Shown here piece by piece: positions 24,241 through 37,720 of a stretch of DNA of 64,000 nt. The stretch is from Welwitschia mirabilis. Its lineage: Eukaryota; Gnetophyta; Gnetopsida; Welwitschiales. Position numbers and translations under genes: made by a program. Position 1 is the first letter of the stretch, and each line of letters begins with the position of its first letter. The notes under the pieces were generated by a model. It ran no database searches. It was given only the letters and a program-made list of their open reading frames with translations, and was not told where the DNA came from. The stretch spans positions 104,142,246 to 104,206,245 of the forward strand of contig JBOZIK010000001.1 of the NCBI GenBank assembly GCA_051453625.1, read 5' to 3'.

Positions 24241-25870
24241 GTTTAGGTAATTAAAACTAGTCAATAACTTAAATGTCCCAATAATATTATTCACATTTTG
24301 TCTTTGTACTCCCTTTGGAACAAGGATACCACCCTTGGAAAGGATGTGATTATTATCTAGATTTAGGATTAGACTTTAGAATTAATAAATTTTAGCATTT
24401 TATCACTTACTTATTAATTTAGACCCCTTGAATTAAAGTTAACCTCATTCATATTAATAAATTTTAAACAAAGTACCTTTATTTTTCTTTCTCATTCAAG
24501 TAGGCTTTTATTAGTTGGAAACATCTTATTAGTCATCATACTTTATGGTTTGGACAGATCATTTAATTTTTGGATTTGATTCCCTTTCATTGTAACATAT
24601 CTTTATTATGACATTTTTATCTCTTTTCTTTCATTTCATTGTGAGTTAGATAAATCACTTAATGTTGTAAATGAGAGCAAGATCCCCTTTATTATGTTTA
24701 TAGCGTCTCTTAATTCTCTCTTCTTATATATTATTTGGATTTGATAATATTTCTTTGTGTGATAGATCGATCACTTTTAATTATGGATATGAGTAAGATC
24801 CCTCTAATCTTGACTTTACTTCATAACCTAGTAACTTTTTAGCTCTCATTCTATTTTTAACCATGACATCATCTTCAAAAGAAAAAGCTTTAGTGGTTGT
24901 CAAAGTATTTTACACCCATTCTTATCATTGGAATCATGACTAACATCAAAGTTACTCTTGAAGATGATTAAACATGAAAGGTTCATGTTACTATGTGGAT
25001 TTATGATTATGAAAAACTTCTTAATACATGTTCATATACTACTTTAGAATCTAGTAGAAGAATATGCTTGATAATATAGTAATAAAAAATTGATAGAGAT
25101 TATGCAAAAATCTAATACTTTTTAACATAATAAATTGGATGATTAGACCAAAATAAGCTATATTAAATTTTGTACTTTTAAGAATGGATTCTACTCAAAG
25201 AATGATTTGAAGCACATTAACCTCATAACTCATATGAATAGTTTACATGATCATAAAGAAATATGAGATAATTGATTACATAAATGCAAGACATCTAGGT
25301 AAAAGTAGTAGAGATTGATTAATAAAAACAAGTTTGCATTTATTATGTCAATTTGATCTACTATTATTTTTAAGAATCCTCTTTGTGTAGGCAGATTATG
25401 TTACTACATGATAGTAAGTAACTATATAAGATAACTTTCGATACACTTAGTAAGGATTTTATTTTTGCTAAAGCTTTTTTTAACTTCACGAGATCATTTC
25501 CTATGATTCTACATGTAAAGTTTCTCATTCTTATGGCCCTCCTCATCAAAATAAATAGTACGCCAAAAAATCCCATCCATAAAAGGAATCACATCATGAT
25601 AAGAGTAAGACTCCATAAAAACAACAACAATAACAAAAAAGTCTAATGAGACTTAGTAAAATAAGAATTAAGTTTATAATACTACCGCTCCTAATAAGAA
25701 CAAATATTAACACTTATGATGCAGATAAGGTTATATTGTAAACTTCTAAAGAATACTTTAAGATAAGATAAAGTATATACCTAAGAAAAATATAGTTATT
25801 AAATAATTTGATTCCCTTGATAATGCTAAGAATTTTGAATTAACTATAGTATTTTAAATCTTGGTTTTAT
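24241..25870 (+). other. Copia-2 interior where gag is expected, not recognisable
   Basis: By position this should encode gag. Stops are dense and I could not identify a gag core or zinc knuckle. A minus-strand 68-codon open frame at 25370-25576 has no recognisable content and is treated as chance. Confidence 0.4.
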
Positions 25871-27640
25871 TGATTTAAGTGAGCACATTCATCATGATAA
25901 TATGTGAATTCTTGACATAGGTGAAACTTGTCATATGAATTATTAGTACAATTATTTTTATGACTTTGTTGAAGTACCTAGTGATGTTTATTTGGTAGAC
26001 AAAACTTTGATTTATTTGAAAAGCTATAGTTTAGCTATTCAAAACTTGACACTGCTCTTTTTGTAAGATATTTTACATGTTCTATATGTTCCTTCTTTGA
26101 GGTTATATCTTCTATTACTTTACACTCTAGTACGAGAGGATCACTCTATTTACATGAGAATCATTCATAACTTATTATAAAAAGCTATATGAATGAAAAT
26201 TTTCTTCATATTCATGATTATATCAAAATGTAAGAGATTACTTACATAATTTCTAAAGGTAAGATCTCTCTCTTACTACTATAAGCATGCTCAACTGAGA
26301 CATCCTACTTCTTGTAATGAATGTAATGTGTAAAAATGATCATTAGTTCTTCTATCCATTCCATAAGATTTTCCTTGGTGTTATGCATGTAGTATGGATA
26401 AAGCAACTAGATAATAGTTTGTACCAAGTGCCATTTTTATCAAAAGCCTTTTCTTTTTCACAATGATCTATATGGATCTATGCTAGTTTTTACTCTCAAT
26501 AAATTTCATTATTTTATCTCATTTATTAATGACTAATCCCAAATAACTTAAGTATACTTCATAAAATCAAAATCCTAAGCTTTGAATATTTTCAAGAAGT
26601 TCAAAACTAAAGTGGAGAAGTAAGCCAATCATTGAATTAAAAGTTTCCACATAGATAATGGTGGAATATGCATCTACCAAGTCTAGGGATTTTCTTACTT
26701 TTGAAGGGTTTCAACATTTGAAAACCTACCCTAGCATACTCCAATAAAATGGCATTGATAAGTAATTTAATCATAGTATCATGGATATGATTCATTTCAT
26801 AATGTATTTTAATGATGTAAGACATATTTTTGGGGTAACGTAGTGGATAAAGTAGTACATCTTAATAATCATATTGATTGATATACTAAAAATAGAGTAC
26901 CTCCAGTAAAACATGGTATAGGTATACCTTGAAGTTGGAACATTTTTATGTTTTTTGTTGAAGTGCTATGTTAATATTCCATGCAAACATCATGATAAAT
27001 TTAAAGAACATAATTACATTAACATCTTTGTGGGTTATGGAACTAACTCAAAGGTTTATTGAGTGTATCTTCTAGAGCATTTTAAGATTATTGTTTTTTG
27101 TCATGTCATTGTTTTGGAGACTTTAAACAATGATTCTCAGCTTAATCCTTCAAATATTCATCATTTTCTAGCCTAGCCACCATATTAGATGCTTAATGTC
27201 CTATGGTTAAGAAAAGAGATATGGTTACCAATAATGCTTTAGTTCCTTGTACTAGTATAAATAATTCACAAGCTATAGGAATTAAGAAATTTTGTTCTCC
27301 TAGCTTACTTAATCATGGTTCTAGAAGCAATTTAGTAGGTTCTCCAACTTAGGAAGTTATTACTATCCAAAGATAATATCGATGTACTTGGATACAATTT
27401 ACTGTCTAAGATGTTTATAATGATAAGAAGGATAAAACTAGAACTTAACATAGCTCACATACATCTTATGATGATTATGATGAGATTCTCTTAACTGTTA
27501 ATGGTAAATCAATTTCTTTGAAAGACATCATTCTATATAATTAGTGGATATAAGCCATGAAAGGAGAATATTATACACTTATAGAAAATGATACATGGGA
27601 GTTAGTCCATAAAATTAAGGAACTTATACAAAATGATGTT
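25871..27640 (+). pseudogene. Copia-2 protease, integrase and RT N-terminus remnant
   Basis: Protease: ILDIGETCHM at 25908-25937 corresponds to the copia active-site motif (W)ILDSGATxHM. The catalytic Asp is kept, and the preceding Trp codon reads TGA. Pre-integrase finger: KHAQLRHPTSCNECN at about 26284-26330 and CYACSMDKATR at about 26375-26410. Integrase core: HNDLYGSMLVFTLNKFHYF at about 26463-26520, then SFHIDNGGICIYQV at about 26640-26685 and PIKWH in place of PQQNG near 26745. RT starts with WIQAMKGEYYTLIENDTWEL at about 27547-27610 and is lost soon after. Several Gln and Trp codons have become stops. Confidence 0.86.
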
Positions 27641-28098
27641 ATTGCACCAGCACACCATCTGACCATAGAATCAATAACTAATACTTAAATAAAGATACTT
27701 GATTAAGAGAAGCTGTAGCATTTTTAGTTCAAAATTGAATTGACAATGAGTTAATTCAAACTCTTTTTTCCCCTCTTGTATGTTATGGACTTTGCTAGAC
27801 TTTTGAGTCTTTATTCAAAGTTACTCTTGATTCTAGTGTTATGGGATGTGTAGTATAATTATGGCCTAGTACTATGAGATGTTTAGTGCATTTTTCACTC
27901 TAGTATTACTAGATTTGTAATGCACAGAATAAGTCTTATCTATTATAAGATCTATAGTAGTAAATTAATTACTAATTTAATAAAAGTAGTTTCCTCACAC
28001 AAGAACTCTTTTAAGCAAGTTTGACTATATGCCATATTTTTGAGATTTTCTTTTGAGTAGTTTAATTTTCCCTTGAAAGAGAATATATTTCCACATTG
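27641..28098 (+). other. Copia-2 3' interior, RT/RNase H absent
   Basis: No RT palm or RNase H motif can be read. The stretch holds three imperfect 25-bp direct repeats at 27833-27857, 27866-27890 and 27900-27924, each beginning CTAGT. Confidence 0.6.
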
Positions 28099-28106
28099 AG
28101 GGGGGA
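28099..28106 (+). other. Copia-2 polypurine tract
   Basis: AGGGGGGA lies directly upstream of the 3' LTR, the typical position and composition for a copia plus-strand primer. Confidence 0.75.
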
Positions 28107-28306
28107 ATTACTAAGGTTTGTATACACACTATGGTCCTACACTTAGGGAAACATAAAATCCTGAGTAAAAGCCTAATGATATGCGTGCATTTATAAGCAA
28201 GCTCTTCATTGTAATGAAAATGAAAATTATTTTGAAGAAATAAAATTTTAATTTTAGAAAATATTGCTCATGTTTCTTGCTCTTTTGTTTTTCAATAATT
28301 ATCACA
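28107..28306 (+). repeat. Copia-2 3' LTR
   Basis: Homologous to 21325-21515; it follows the polypurine tract and ends near ATCACA. The two LTRs differ at many sites, indicating an old insertion. Confidence 0.8.
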
Positions 28307-29082
28307 TATCGTCATGTTGATTAAACATTCTTTATTTACTATGTGGAATCCCATCCTTACCAACATAATTACAAAGGAAATAATGGGCTTAAAAAATACT
28401 ATTATCATATTAAAAATCTTCATCATAATTATCATTAAATGTATCTTGATAATAATAGCTTTGTTAGTTATGCTTTATGTATTATATAAGAGCTTATCAT
28501 CACTAAGGACATCATAAAGGCCAATGTTGGGGATAAACTTATAGTGTAATTTAAAATATGTATAGGTTTAAACCTCTTATATAACATTTTTTTTAAAATT
28601 ATAGGCTTAAAAGACATAAAAGTAAGTTTTTAAGATAAAATCAAATTAATAAGAGGAAAAATATCATCTAGAATTTTTCTATGATGGACATTTAGGCATT
28701 CTAGTAGCTACATGTACATTGAAAGAGAGTATGTCAACTTTAACAAATGCTTAAATTAGGTTGGGTTAAAAAATGATTTTATTTAATGGTATTAATCTAT
28801 AAAAAAAATCATCCCTAGATTTTTAGCAATAATAAGTTTGGTAATGACATGTAACTAAAATGAATAATAATTTATCACTTACACATAATTCTCCATTTGG
28901 AACCTCCATCCATCCACTTATGGTCAATCAATAATAAATAATTATATTTGTAAACTTTAATACAATAATATTATATTATGATGATATTAACTTTACAAAA
29001 AATATGCTAATAATCATAATAGCCTTAGATTAATAATAATGTTTTATATATAATATATTATTGGCAAAAGGCATAGAATTCT
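28307..29082. other. unassigned AT-rich stretch
   Basis: No element or gene is recognised. A 67-codon open frame at 28314-28517 is rich in Ile and looks like low-complexity chance coding. Confidence 0.45.
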
Positions 29083-29693
29083 TATTGCGATGCTAAGTTA
29101 TAGGATTTTGATGGGGTATTTTAAGTACTTTTGAAAAAAATTTATATAGATTTAGATGCAATTATGATGATTATAGAGAGTTGATGGGATGATCACAAAA
29201 ACACAAAAATCTTTACATATTTGAAGGAATTTCAGGAATATTCTAATGGCTAGTGTTTTCAAGAAATATCAATGATGTAGGAGGTTGATTTCTCTCCTTT
29301 AGAAATATAAGGAAGCTTGTTATCCCTTGTGTCATCTCCACAATAGTCAGGATGATAGTACTGCTGACATAGACTAGATGATACAGGGCTAACTATAGAG
29401 CTAGAAGTAAATGACTTATGTATTAGTGACTTATCATCCCAAGTATCATCCAGATAATAGGAAGGATAACAACCATTTTCTATCAATGAAATGAATTATC
29501 TTTTGTAATGGAGTTATCCATTCCATGTGGGTTACTAGGGTTTCTTCACCAACTTCTAGGATTACATTTCTAGAACCTTCAATGTAAAACTATAAATATC
29601 CCCTTTGTCCTCATTTCCAATTTATCTTTTATAGTAGATATTCTTGTGATAAGAGATTAAGAATAGGGGGTCCATCCATAATATATAGAGAAG
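29083..29693 (+). repeat. left half of an Athila-like LTR (family 1)
   Basis: Homologous to the first ~616 bp of the intact family-1 LTR at 38385-39637 (shared: GCGATGC start, GTATTTTRAGTACTTTTG, a TATTTGAAGG block and TAGGGTTTCTTC). A TATAAATA box is kept at 29591-29598. The homology stops exactly where a CACTA element begins, after the bases GAGAAG. The 75-codon minus-strand open frame at 29259-29486 lies inside this LTR and is not a gene. Confidence 0.82.
29591..29598 (+). promoter_or_regulatory. TATA box of Athila-like LTR
   Basis: TATAAATA occurs here and at 59452-59459 in the family-1 LTR at 58947-60167. The copy at 38893-38900 reads AATAAATA. Conserved sequence (AATGTAAAAC) precedes it in all three. 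Confidence 0.55.
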
Positions 29694-32600
29694 AACTACT
29701 AGAAAATATAAGATTTTAAGATGTTTATTAAAATAAATGCCTTAAATGGATCTAATGAAAACATTTTTAAGACATTTATTTAGTGAAATGACTTAAAAGC
29801 CTTGTAAAAGTTAAAAAGTAAGACTTTAGATTATTTAAAAAAATCCAAAAAAGTTTTTAAGGAATTAGTTCTAACAAATGCTTTAAAAGATAGCATTAAA
29901 AAGTATAACTTAAATTTCATGTTTGTGCTTTGCATTTTCATGCTTTGCATTTTAGTGCTTCTAATCTTTTGTTATAATGTCCATCAAGAATCACCTCTCT
30001 TAGCACTTGCAACTGCACAATGGTTATTACTGTGTTTCAGGAGCCCCCCAGGTAGTTGCTTGTTTAACATTTATTTATGGTAACAAAAGAGATAGGAGGC
30101 TCAAGAGTTGTAGAGGCAAGAGGATAAATAGTAGAACTGCATTAAAAACATAAAAAACCTTGAGAATAGGAAGTGCGTAGTAATTATATAAGAATGAAGG
30201 TGCAACGGATGATATTGCTGGGGTTGTTGATGGGAGAACTTGCAATTAACATAAGGATTTATATGATCTATGCAATCTATGTATGTTGCTTTGTTATCAC
30301 ACTATATTACATGGAAATGATGCAGAAACACAAGATTAGTAAGGCTAGCCTATGGGATTGTCATTGACTATTAATTAAGTATTATAAGATCTAATCATGC
30401 GGACATTATTTTAAATGAACTATTTTTCGAGGGCTTTTACATCACCTCTATTGTTCTTGTTCATGGCATTTTTGGATTTAGAAAAGAGGTATGTCTAGCC
30501 AGAATCCTCTTATTTGTCTCCATTAATTCAAAAATACTAACTAAAATTTTTGTTAAATTGTAAAAGCTTAAAGGAATGTCATATTTTGTAGGAGCAAAGT
30601 TGAAGGATGATCAAATCTTTCTCCATAATCTGGGAGATCTCTTTAGCATCTATGATAGGTACCTGTGAATTATTTACTAAATGAAAACTATTTCTAGTTA
30701 GTTCTTGATCTTTAATCGCATTTCTTTACTAACTTTGGAAACAAAATTAAAATGGAAACACAAAAATTCTCTTTAATATAGCTGCTTGATTCTTGTTTAT
30801 TCTTTTATTTTTTGCCAATTCTTATTGTTTGTGACTCATTTTAAAATTTATGTATGCAAATATGACTGTAATAGGATGAAAGACATGATAAAATCAACTC
30901 TAACATATAAATTATTATGGAAAATAAAGTCAAATTTTTCTTAAGATATTTAGGTCTTATTCTTAAAAATGACTATACTTTTTACAACCATAATGCTCTT
31001 CTCTAGGTATGCGCAGTTGCTTCATTTATGTAAATAGGCATGTATTATGACCTAACTATAACAAATATAAGGCTGCCACCAAAATCATCCACCAAACTTA
31101 ATGCATTTCTATACATAGTGTGAGAATTCCTTTGCAATTATTTCAAGCTCTTTAGTATTTAAAGTAAGCATAAGATAATAGTAAGTAACATTCATAAATT
31201 TTGTCTAATATTTATTTGCATGCTTACAACATGATTTCTTATCTCCAACTTCATTTATAAATTTAGTCAGTTGTATCATGTTATTAGATTAATCTTTAAA
31301 AAATTAAAGGATAAAGAGTTTGCTGAGAGATTGGAATTTGTATATATAAAGAGCATAGTGTAAGGTCTATTCAAGGTGTAATGTGATTCTTATAAGTTAA
31401 TCTAGTATTCTTCAAAGATTAGTATGAATTTTGCACAAGTTCTAAGGAAATAGAAATTAAGGAATGAAAATTTACATATTATACTTTTGAATAAGAAAAA
31501 GCCAATGGCAATTCAAGGAAGAAAGGATTCAATGAACTTTAATGAATGGAATCTAGACATGAGAAGCTATAGTGAAAGATGAAGAGGACATGATTAAGTT
31601 AAAGTCTTAGTTCTATGAACATAAGAAATGTAAAGATAGATTTCCTTTTCTTCTAGTTTTGAGACAAAAGATGGTACTTTGTAATTTTCTTTTCTTTCCT
31701 TCAAAGACTTTCATATTATTTATTTTTAGATATTTATGAGTTTTTCAAAGTTTTTATTTCCTTTTATATTATTTTAATTCTTTTAGCCAGATCTATTGCC
31801 TAATCAAAAGAATCAAATTTTGCATCTTTAGATGTTTTGAAACATAAGAATTATAGTTCTATAGAAACTTTAGTGGTGATCTAAAGAATCAAATTTTTAG
31901 ATTATTAGAGCTTCATCCTGACTAATCTTTGAACTTGCTAAGAGGATATAATTCTATAGAAATTACTTTAGCTTATTTTTATTTAGAGGAAATAAATAAT
32001 TTTATTTATTTTTATATAAAGTTTTTCTTGAGATTCTTTATGTATGCATGGAATCTAGAAGTTTTTCATTAAAGTAGCAAGTTCAAGACTAAAGGCTTTT
32101 TGCCAAATTGCAAATACACATCCATCATAACATATTGCTAAGTTACATGTTGAGAATTATTCCACTTTGAAAGAGATCATTACTTTACATGGATACAATG
32201 ACATTTGGGTTCTAAGAATAGATAACCTTTAGAATCAACTATTAAGTTTTCATTTCATTTTATATTATATTATTAGTATCCAATGATGTTATAGAACATG
32301 GTAAATACTAGAGAAGTTTGATATCATGTCTATGAAAACTAGTTCAAAATGGCTGGGAAAATAGGGAGGCTAAGGTAAAGTGAAAGCCTTAGAAGGTAGA
32401 CTATGCTAAAGAGTTGTAAGAGATATTTGAATGAGTGTAAAAACGTTTGTGGGTGATTTAGCTTTTTTTTAAAGAACTTCATCATTTATTTGTTACTCCC
32501 CTAAGTATTTTCTATAATGCTTAAGAAATAGCATTACTAGGATTATCATCATCATCACTATCTTTATCTTCACTATCTTGGTTAAATAAAAATAAATATA

Positions 32601-35600
32601 TAAGGTAGTAGCCATAAAATTGCAATGAGAAAACTCATAAAAAAAAGGAAAAAAATTTTATTGTTCATTAATATAACATATAACATATCAACATTTTAGT
32701 AAATTTTAAGGGTTATAGTGGAATGAAGTGTTTGACATGACTAAGTGGGTAATGTTTGTGAATGATTTTTTAAAAAGACTAGTTGTCATCTACCTTACTT
32801 ACAAAAGCCTCTTCAAAATAAACATATTAAAGGGATATTTAAAAAAAAAAGAAAAAGTTTGATGTTTAATAGGAAAAGAATAGTAAGTTAAGATAAAGAA
32901 ATATAGGGCCTTTAAAGCTAAGCATAAACCTACTTCCCCTATCTAAAGTCCTCTAAGGCTTTTTACTCATTAAAATATGATGAGACACTTAAATTATTGC
33001 ACTAGAATAGCTTAAGAAAAAAGGAAGATAATAAATAAGTTATAGAAAAAGCCTAAACATAATTCATAACTATGGATCTCATTCTAGATGAGTTAGAATG
33101 GAAGGAAAAGAGGGTAGAAAGAGAGTTAGAGAGGGTCACGATTGGGTTATGTGGTTTGTGGATGGGTTCCAAAATTAGACCATTACACATGGGTAGCCAC
33201 TTATCATGAAGAAATGATAGTCTTGAGAGTGAGAGTTAAGAAAGAAGAGGCATATAAAGGAAATTTTATGGTTGCATTGTGGGTGCTAAAAAATTTTTAG
33301 CAAATGATCTCTATAGTTGTAATAACAAGGTAATAAAATCCCAAATAAAATCAATCTAGTTTATAGATTACTAGTAAATTATTGGAATGATTCCTTTACA
33401 TATAGTGCTAATGATATAGTATAATGCATTAGGGAATTGATTAAAAAAGAAAGATACATGGATGGAATAAAAGTGGAAAGACCTTGTTATTGAGAACTAA
33501 TTTAAAAATTATAGATGTTAAAACTTCCAATTGGTGTAAGAGGCTTCCTATTGAAATTTATGATATACTAGGTAGGATAGTTTATATGTGGTGATCTAAT
33601 CGTGAAATGAGCAACTTTAATTCACTAAAATTGTCTCTCCTTTCCACATCTTTAACATCCCCAATGCACTTTTCAAAATTTAACATATACTTTTATTACA
33701 CTCTTAATGTTTCTTCCCTATTCTTTGATTTCTTTTTCTCTTTCAAATGATATTCTATCTACAATGTAGTTTTTTCACTAGTTGGATTCTGAATCTTCTT
33801 ATATAAATTTCATATGCCCTTGTTAATGTCACTTTCCTACATAAAACTCTATTTTTGTCTTTCCTGAATACTTTAGCATTAAAAATTTATATTTTAAAAA
33901 GAATTATTAAAAATTTAGAGAACATGTATCACTACTATAGAGCTTTATTCGAGCATTGGACAAAGAAGAGTGCATGGAATAATTAAAATATGGGGATAAA
34001 ATAATAGCGGCTAATGAAAAATCTACAAGAACATGAAAAGATATTACATCATGGTAGTTATTAAGATTTTTTTGCAATGGTTGTAGAAATAATTAGTAAA
34101 ATTTATCTGAAATGTCATAATGATGAATTAACAAACTAAAAATTTTAAGAGAAATAGAGAAAAATGTAGCTATCAACTTTAGAAGTGCAAATTTTATTTA
34201 AAGAGAATGAAAGATCATTCCAATGATGGACTGGATCACCTTAGGTCATATATTCACATCTACTCTAATGATCAATCACATGGCTAAAAGCCCAAAATTC
34301 TATTGAGACAAACATCTATGGATGCCTATGAAGACAATACTTATTATTTACTGATGTAGATGCTTTATGTGCCCATATGATCTAGATGCCTATTTTGGGA
34401 TGGCTTCTTACAGAGATGGTTATATCAACATTTCAAGAACATCTTAAGAAAAATTTAAGTTTTTTTTTATACTAATGTTATGCTCTTGATTCTGTCAAAA
34501 CTAATCTTTAACCAGGGAATGTTTGTGATAAATGGAATTTATTATTAATTGAAATTCCCACATTTTGACCTATACTATTATTTTTTTTAGTGCCATTTAG
34601 AATAATAAAATTTGATATAATAATTCTTGTTTTAGATACTTGATAAAAAAGTTACAACAGTAGCAGGTGATAATGAAGAAGGAGAAGATAGAAATAGTGC
34701 TCCCAAAAGTGGTCATATAATTGTTGATGATGCTTATCCTTTATATTATGAGAGATTACTATAATTCTTAATTAATTTGTTAAGTTAGATTCCTACTAGA
34801 AAGTATGCCCAAATTTAATGCCTTTTCTTTTAGCTTAAATGTTAGCAATAGCTTTTACTAGTTGCTTTGAGATTGGTTTGTTAATGATCTTTTCTTAGAC
34901 AACTCAAAGTTTTATGTAGATAGTATGTAATATTTATGTTACTTAATTACATAAATTTATTCTCATTTTTTTCCTCCATGCAACATGTATTTATTAAAGA
35001 ATTTCTCAAGAATGGGTAAGGAATTATTTTGTATTCCTATCATTCCTTATAAGTCATTAGTTCTTCAAATTATTTTATGATAGGCGTTTGAGACCAATCA
35101 TTGAAGACCTTTCTATTATACTCAATTCCATCTTAGCACACTCTATAGAATACTTTTCATTACTTAATCAATCCATGTGTATGTAGACAATATCTAGTTA
35201 TATGATAAGAAAATGATAGATGTGTATAAAGCTAGGTAGGTGTTCCTTACAATGCCATCCTACAAATATGGCTTGGTTTCTTATGTGCTTTTTGAAGGTG
35301 ATAGACTAAGTTCAAGTACAATAGTCAATCAAGCTATAAATATGACTACTAGGTATAGTGCTTAATTAATAGTTGGGTTTAGTCCTTTAACTACCATATG
35401 TAACATCCATTTGAATTGCAATCTTTTCCATTCTTTGATAAATATTGATTATAGAATAAACTAGGTAGAAAGAATTTGTAGCAAGCAATCAGTAAGAAAC
35501 AAAATAAACAAATAGAGCTATAGATTCATCAACATTACAAAAGGCCTATGATGTATTCCATGCTTAAAGTTGATGGGCAATTAGATAGGTGTTTAGCTAT

Positions 35601-36217
35601 ATATTGTTCTAGTTAGACAAGATTTGTAAAATCTATCTCATAAACCTTCATTCTTCATTATGTAATAGTATCATCTAAATACAATTTGAGCATGGCATAG
35701 TGTGTTTTCTAGGAAGCCTTTCATATCCACAATACTAGCTAAAGGGAGAGCTCAGCTTATTGTATGGAAGGAGCTATAACTTGAGTCTATGACTTTCCTT
35801 TTTCATTAAATTTTGCATGTCTATTTTATATTTATTATTTACCACTTGTATCTCTTAAGGTGTTTATTTTAACAAATGCCTTTTAAGAACCTTTTGAGCT
35901 ACTTATGTAGAAAAAAATGCCTTAAAAGTATTTTTGAGATGTTTCTATAGAAAAATGCCTTAAAAGGGCTTTTTAGGTGTTTCTATAGAAAAATTCCTCA
36001 AAATGTCTTTTGAGTTATTGCTTATTAAAGTGCCTTAAAAAGGGTTTTAAAGCATTTTTATTTAAATGCCTTAGAAATGTCTTAAAATCATATAGGCATT
36101 TAAGACAAGAACTATTAAGGAGTTTTATAAAGAAATACATTAAAAGCATTTAAGGCATCTTTTAATGCCTTTTAGTGCATTTTAGAAAATCCTTAAAAGC
36201 CTATATTTCTTATAGTG
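29694..36217 (+). mobile_element. CACTA (En/Spm) DNA transposon, decayed
   Basis: The ends are imperfect terminal inverted repeats of the plant CACTA type. The left end reads AACTACTAGAAAATATAAG, and the inverted right end reads CACTATAAGAAATATAGGC. Both ends carry dense subterminal motifs around AATGCCTTAAAAG in either orientation (about 29730-29910 and 35860-36200). The left flank AAG matches a 3-bp target-site size; the right flank (TCA) does not match, so the right junction has been altered or belongs to a different event. I found no readable transposase domain in the ~5.8 kb interior. Confidence 0.68.
29920..35700 (+). other. CACTA interior, no recognisable transposase
   Basis: The interior has no open frame longer than about 64 codons (30173-30367) and no domain I can name. 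It could be a non-autonomous derivative or a transposase gene decayed beyond reading by eye. A GATTATCATCATCATCACTATC-type low-complexity run lies near 32540-32580. Confidence 0.4.
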
Positions 36218-36879
36218 TCACTCAGAAGAATTACAATTATCTTAACAATTTAGGACCATGACCTTATATGATTTCTTAAAGATGTTAATCTTTTATAAGA
36301 AAAATAAATACATAAAATCATTTTTTATAATTAGATACCTTTGGAAATAATTAAATATCCAACTAAGTTATTCATCCCAAATTATATGTTTATATAAGCT
36401 TAAAGTAAAAACACATATTTACAACTTATAAAACTAATAAATGTTATCTATTTAAAATAAAGAAAGGTGATAATCATGGTTATACACTTTAAATTATAAA
36501 TGAATTAATTACCTCATAATCATAGCTATGTCTTTACTAAGATCATCAAAATATTTTTAAGTTTAATCTTTAATAATATTTATACTATTTTCAAATGTAA
36601 TCTCATAAAAATTTCTACTTCTTTTAAATGCATAACCATCATTAGTTAAATCTGAAGATTAGATTAGTTACACCAACTAATTAAAATCAAGATAATTCAC
36701 AAGAGAGTAAGCAACCTAATGTTGAACATCAATGCCAATTAAACCTTAATATAAAGGTACTAATAAAATAATTCATATAGTTCCTATCATAAAGAGTAAA
36801 TCTAGGTTAAAAACCATAAATAAATAATAGTGTCAATCAACCTAAGAAAGTGCATATGAGGAAAATAATCCAAGATTTT
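36218..36879. other. unassigned AT-rich stretch
   Basis: Nothing is recognised. It may be the leader of the gag-bearing element that follows. Confidence 0.4.
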
Positions 36880-37720
36880 ATTAAGATAAACCCACCAAAG
36901 TTTGTAGGAGGTTAAGATCCATTTAAAGTAGAAGAAACATGGTTGAGTAATGTTGAAAATGTTGTAGCTATCTTAAAGTGTTATAAATACAAAAAGGCTT
37001 CTTTAAAGGAGAAGCTAATATATGATGGAAAATAGAAATGACCAAGTTAGGGGATCTGAAAATTTTATAGAGAAATTTGAGCACATAGTTAAGGTGAAGT
37101 ATATCACCAGGTTCTATATTCACTAGAAGGTTATAGAATTCTACAATTTAAGACAAGTCCATGATGTAACTATAACATCTCATTAGTGTAAATTTTTAGA
37201 ATTATTAAGATACATGTTACATATGTGTCTAAGAAGAAGATAAATTAAATATCTTTATTAATAGTATTCTTTCTTCTATTTCTACCAAAGTATACATGTT
37301 TCAGCCTAAGGATCTAGTAGATGTTGTATAAAAGGTAAAAAAAGTATAACAAACTAGTAATAATATAAGAAATTAAAAAAATAATTCCTTCACAGGGGCA
37401 TATACTTAAGGAAAATTGATCACAAATGTCTTATTAAACAATAATTAGTACTTTAGTAGAAATAATATTAGTAGTAATAATAGCATGAATAGGAATTTTG
37501 ATCAACCTAAGGAGGGTTCATCCTAAAGAAACTAGAACGTTTCTAGTTAAAGCTAGGTAAGTAATCAATCTTAGAGATTTAATTTCTAGTAAATTTCTAG
37601 TAAATGTCCAGATCATGACTAGTATAATAATGGATATTAATACTACAACTATATATTAAATCATAACATAAGAGAATGTTCATTACATAATAGAGACATT
37701 TCTAGATAACAATTAGAAAA
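36880..37720 (+). pseudogene. Ty3/gypsy gag remnant
   Basis: One frame reads the start of a gypsy gag core: KINPPKFVGG, then DPFKVEETWLSNVENVVAIL at about 36890-36975, resembling the PPxFxGxxDPxxxxxWLxxIExxF pattern of chromovirus-type gag. Further traces follow in shifted frames at 37080-37290. A degenerate CCHC-like cluster with Cys and His at about 37605-37680 is in the right place for the zinc knuckle. No protease or RT follows before the next LTR at 38385. It is a different family from the Athila-like gag at 40.3 kb. Confidence 0.55.

Larger units (their letters stand above)
21325..28306 (+). mobile_element. Ty1/copia LTR retrotransposon with short LTRs, internally deleted (Copia-2)
   Basis: Two LTRs of about 0.2 kb in direct orientation (about 21325-21515 and 28107-28306) flank a tRNA-Met-like primer site, copia protease, pre-integrase finger, integrase, the first part of RT, and a G-rich polypurine tract. 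The remaining RT and all RNase H are missing, so the copy was defective apart from its point mutations. The region between primer site and protease is enlarged by later insertions: an LTR fragment of the Copia-1 family and two SINE-like pieces. A clear target-site duplication was not found. Confidence 0.8.

Noticed and set aside
28314-28517. 67-codon Ile-rich frame, could be read as a small membrane protein
   Set aside because: Low-complexity ATT/ATC repeats in AT-rich DNA produce such frames; no supporting signals.
29259-29486. 75-codon minus-strand frame with Asp/Tyr/Ser-rich content
   Set aside because: It lies wholly inside an LTR whose other copies do not keep it open.
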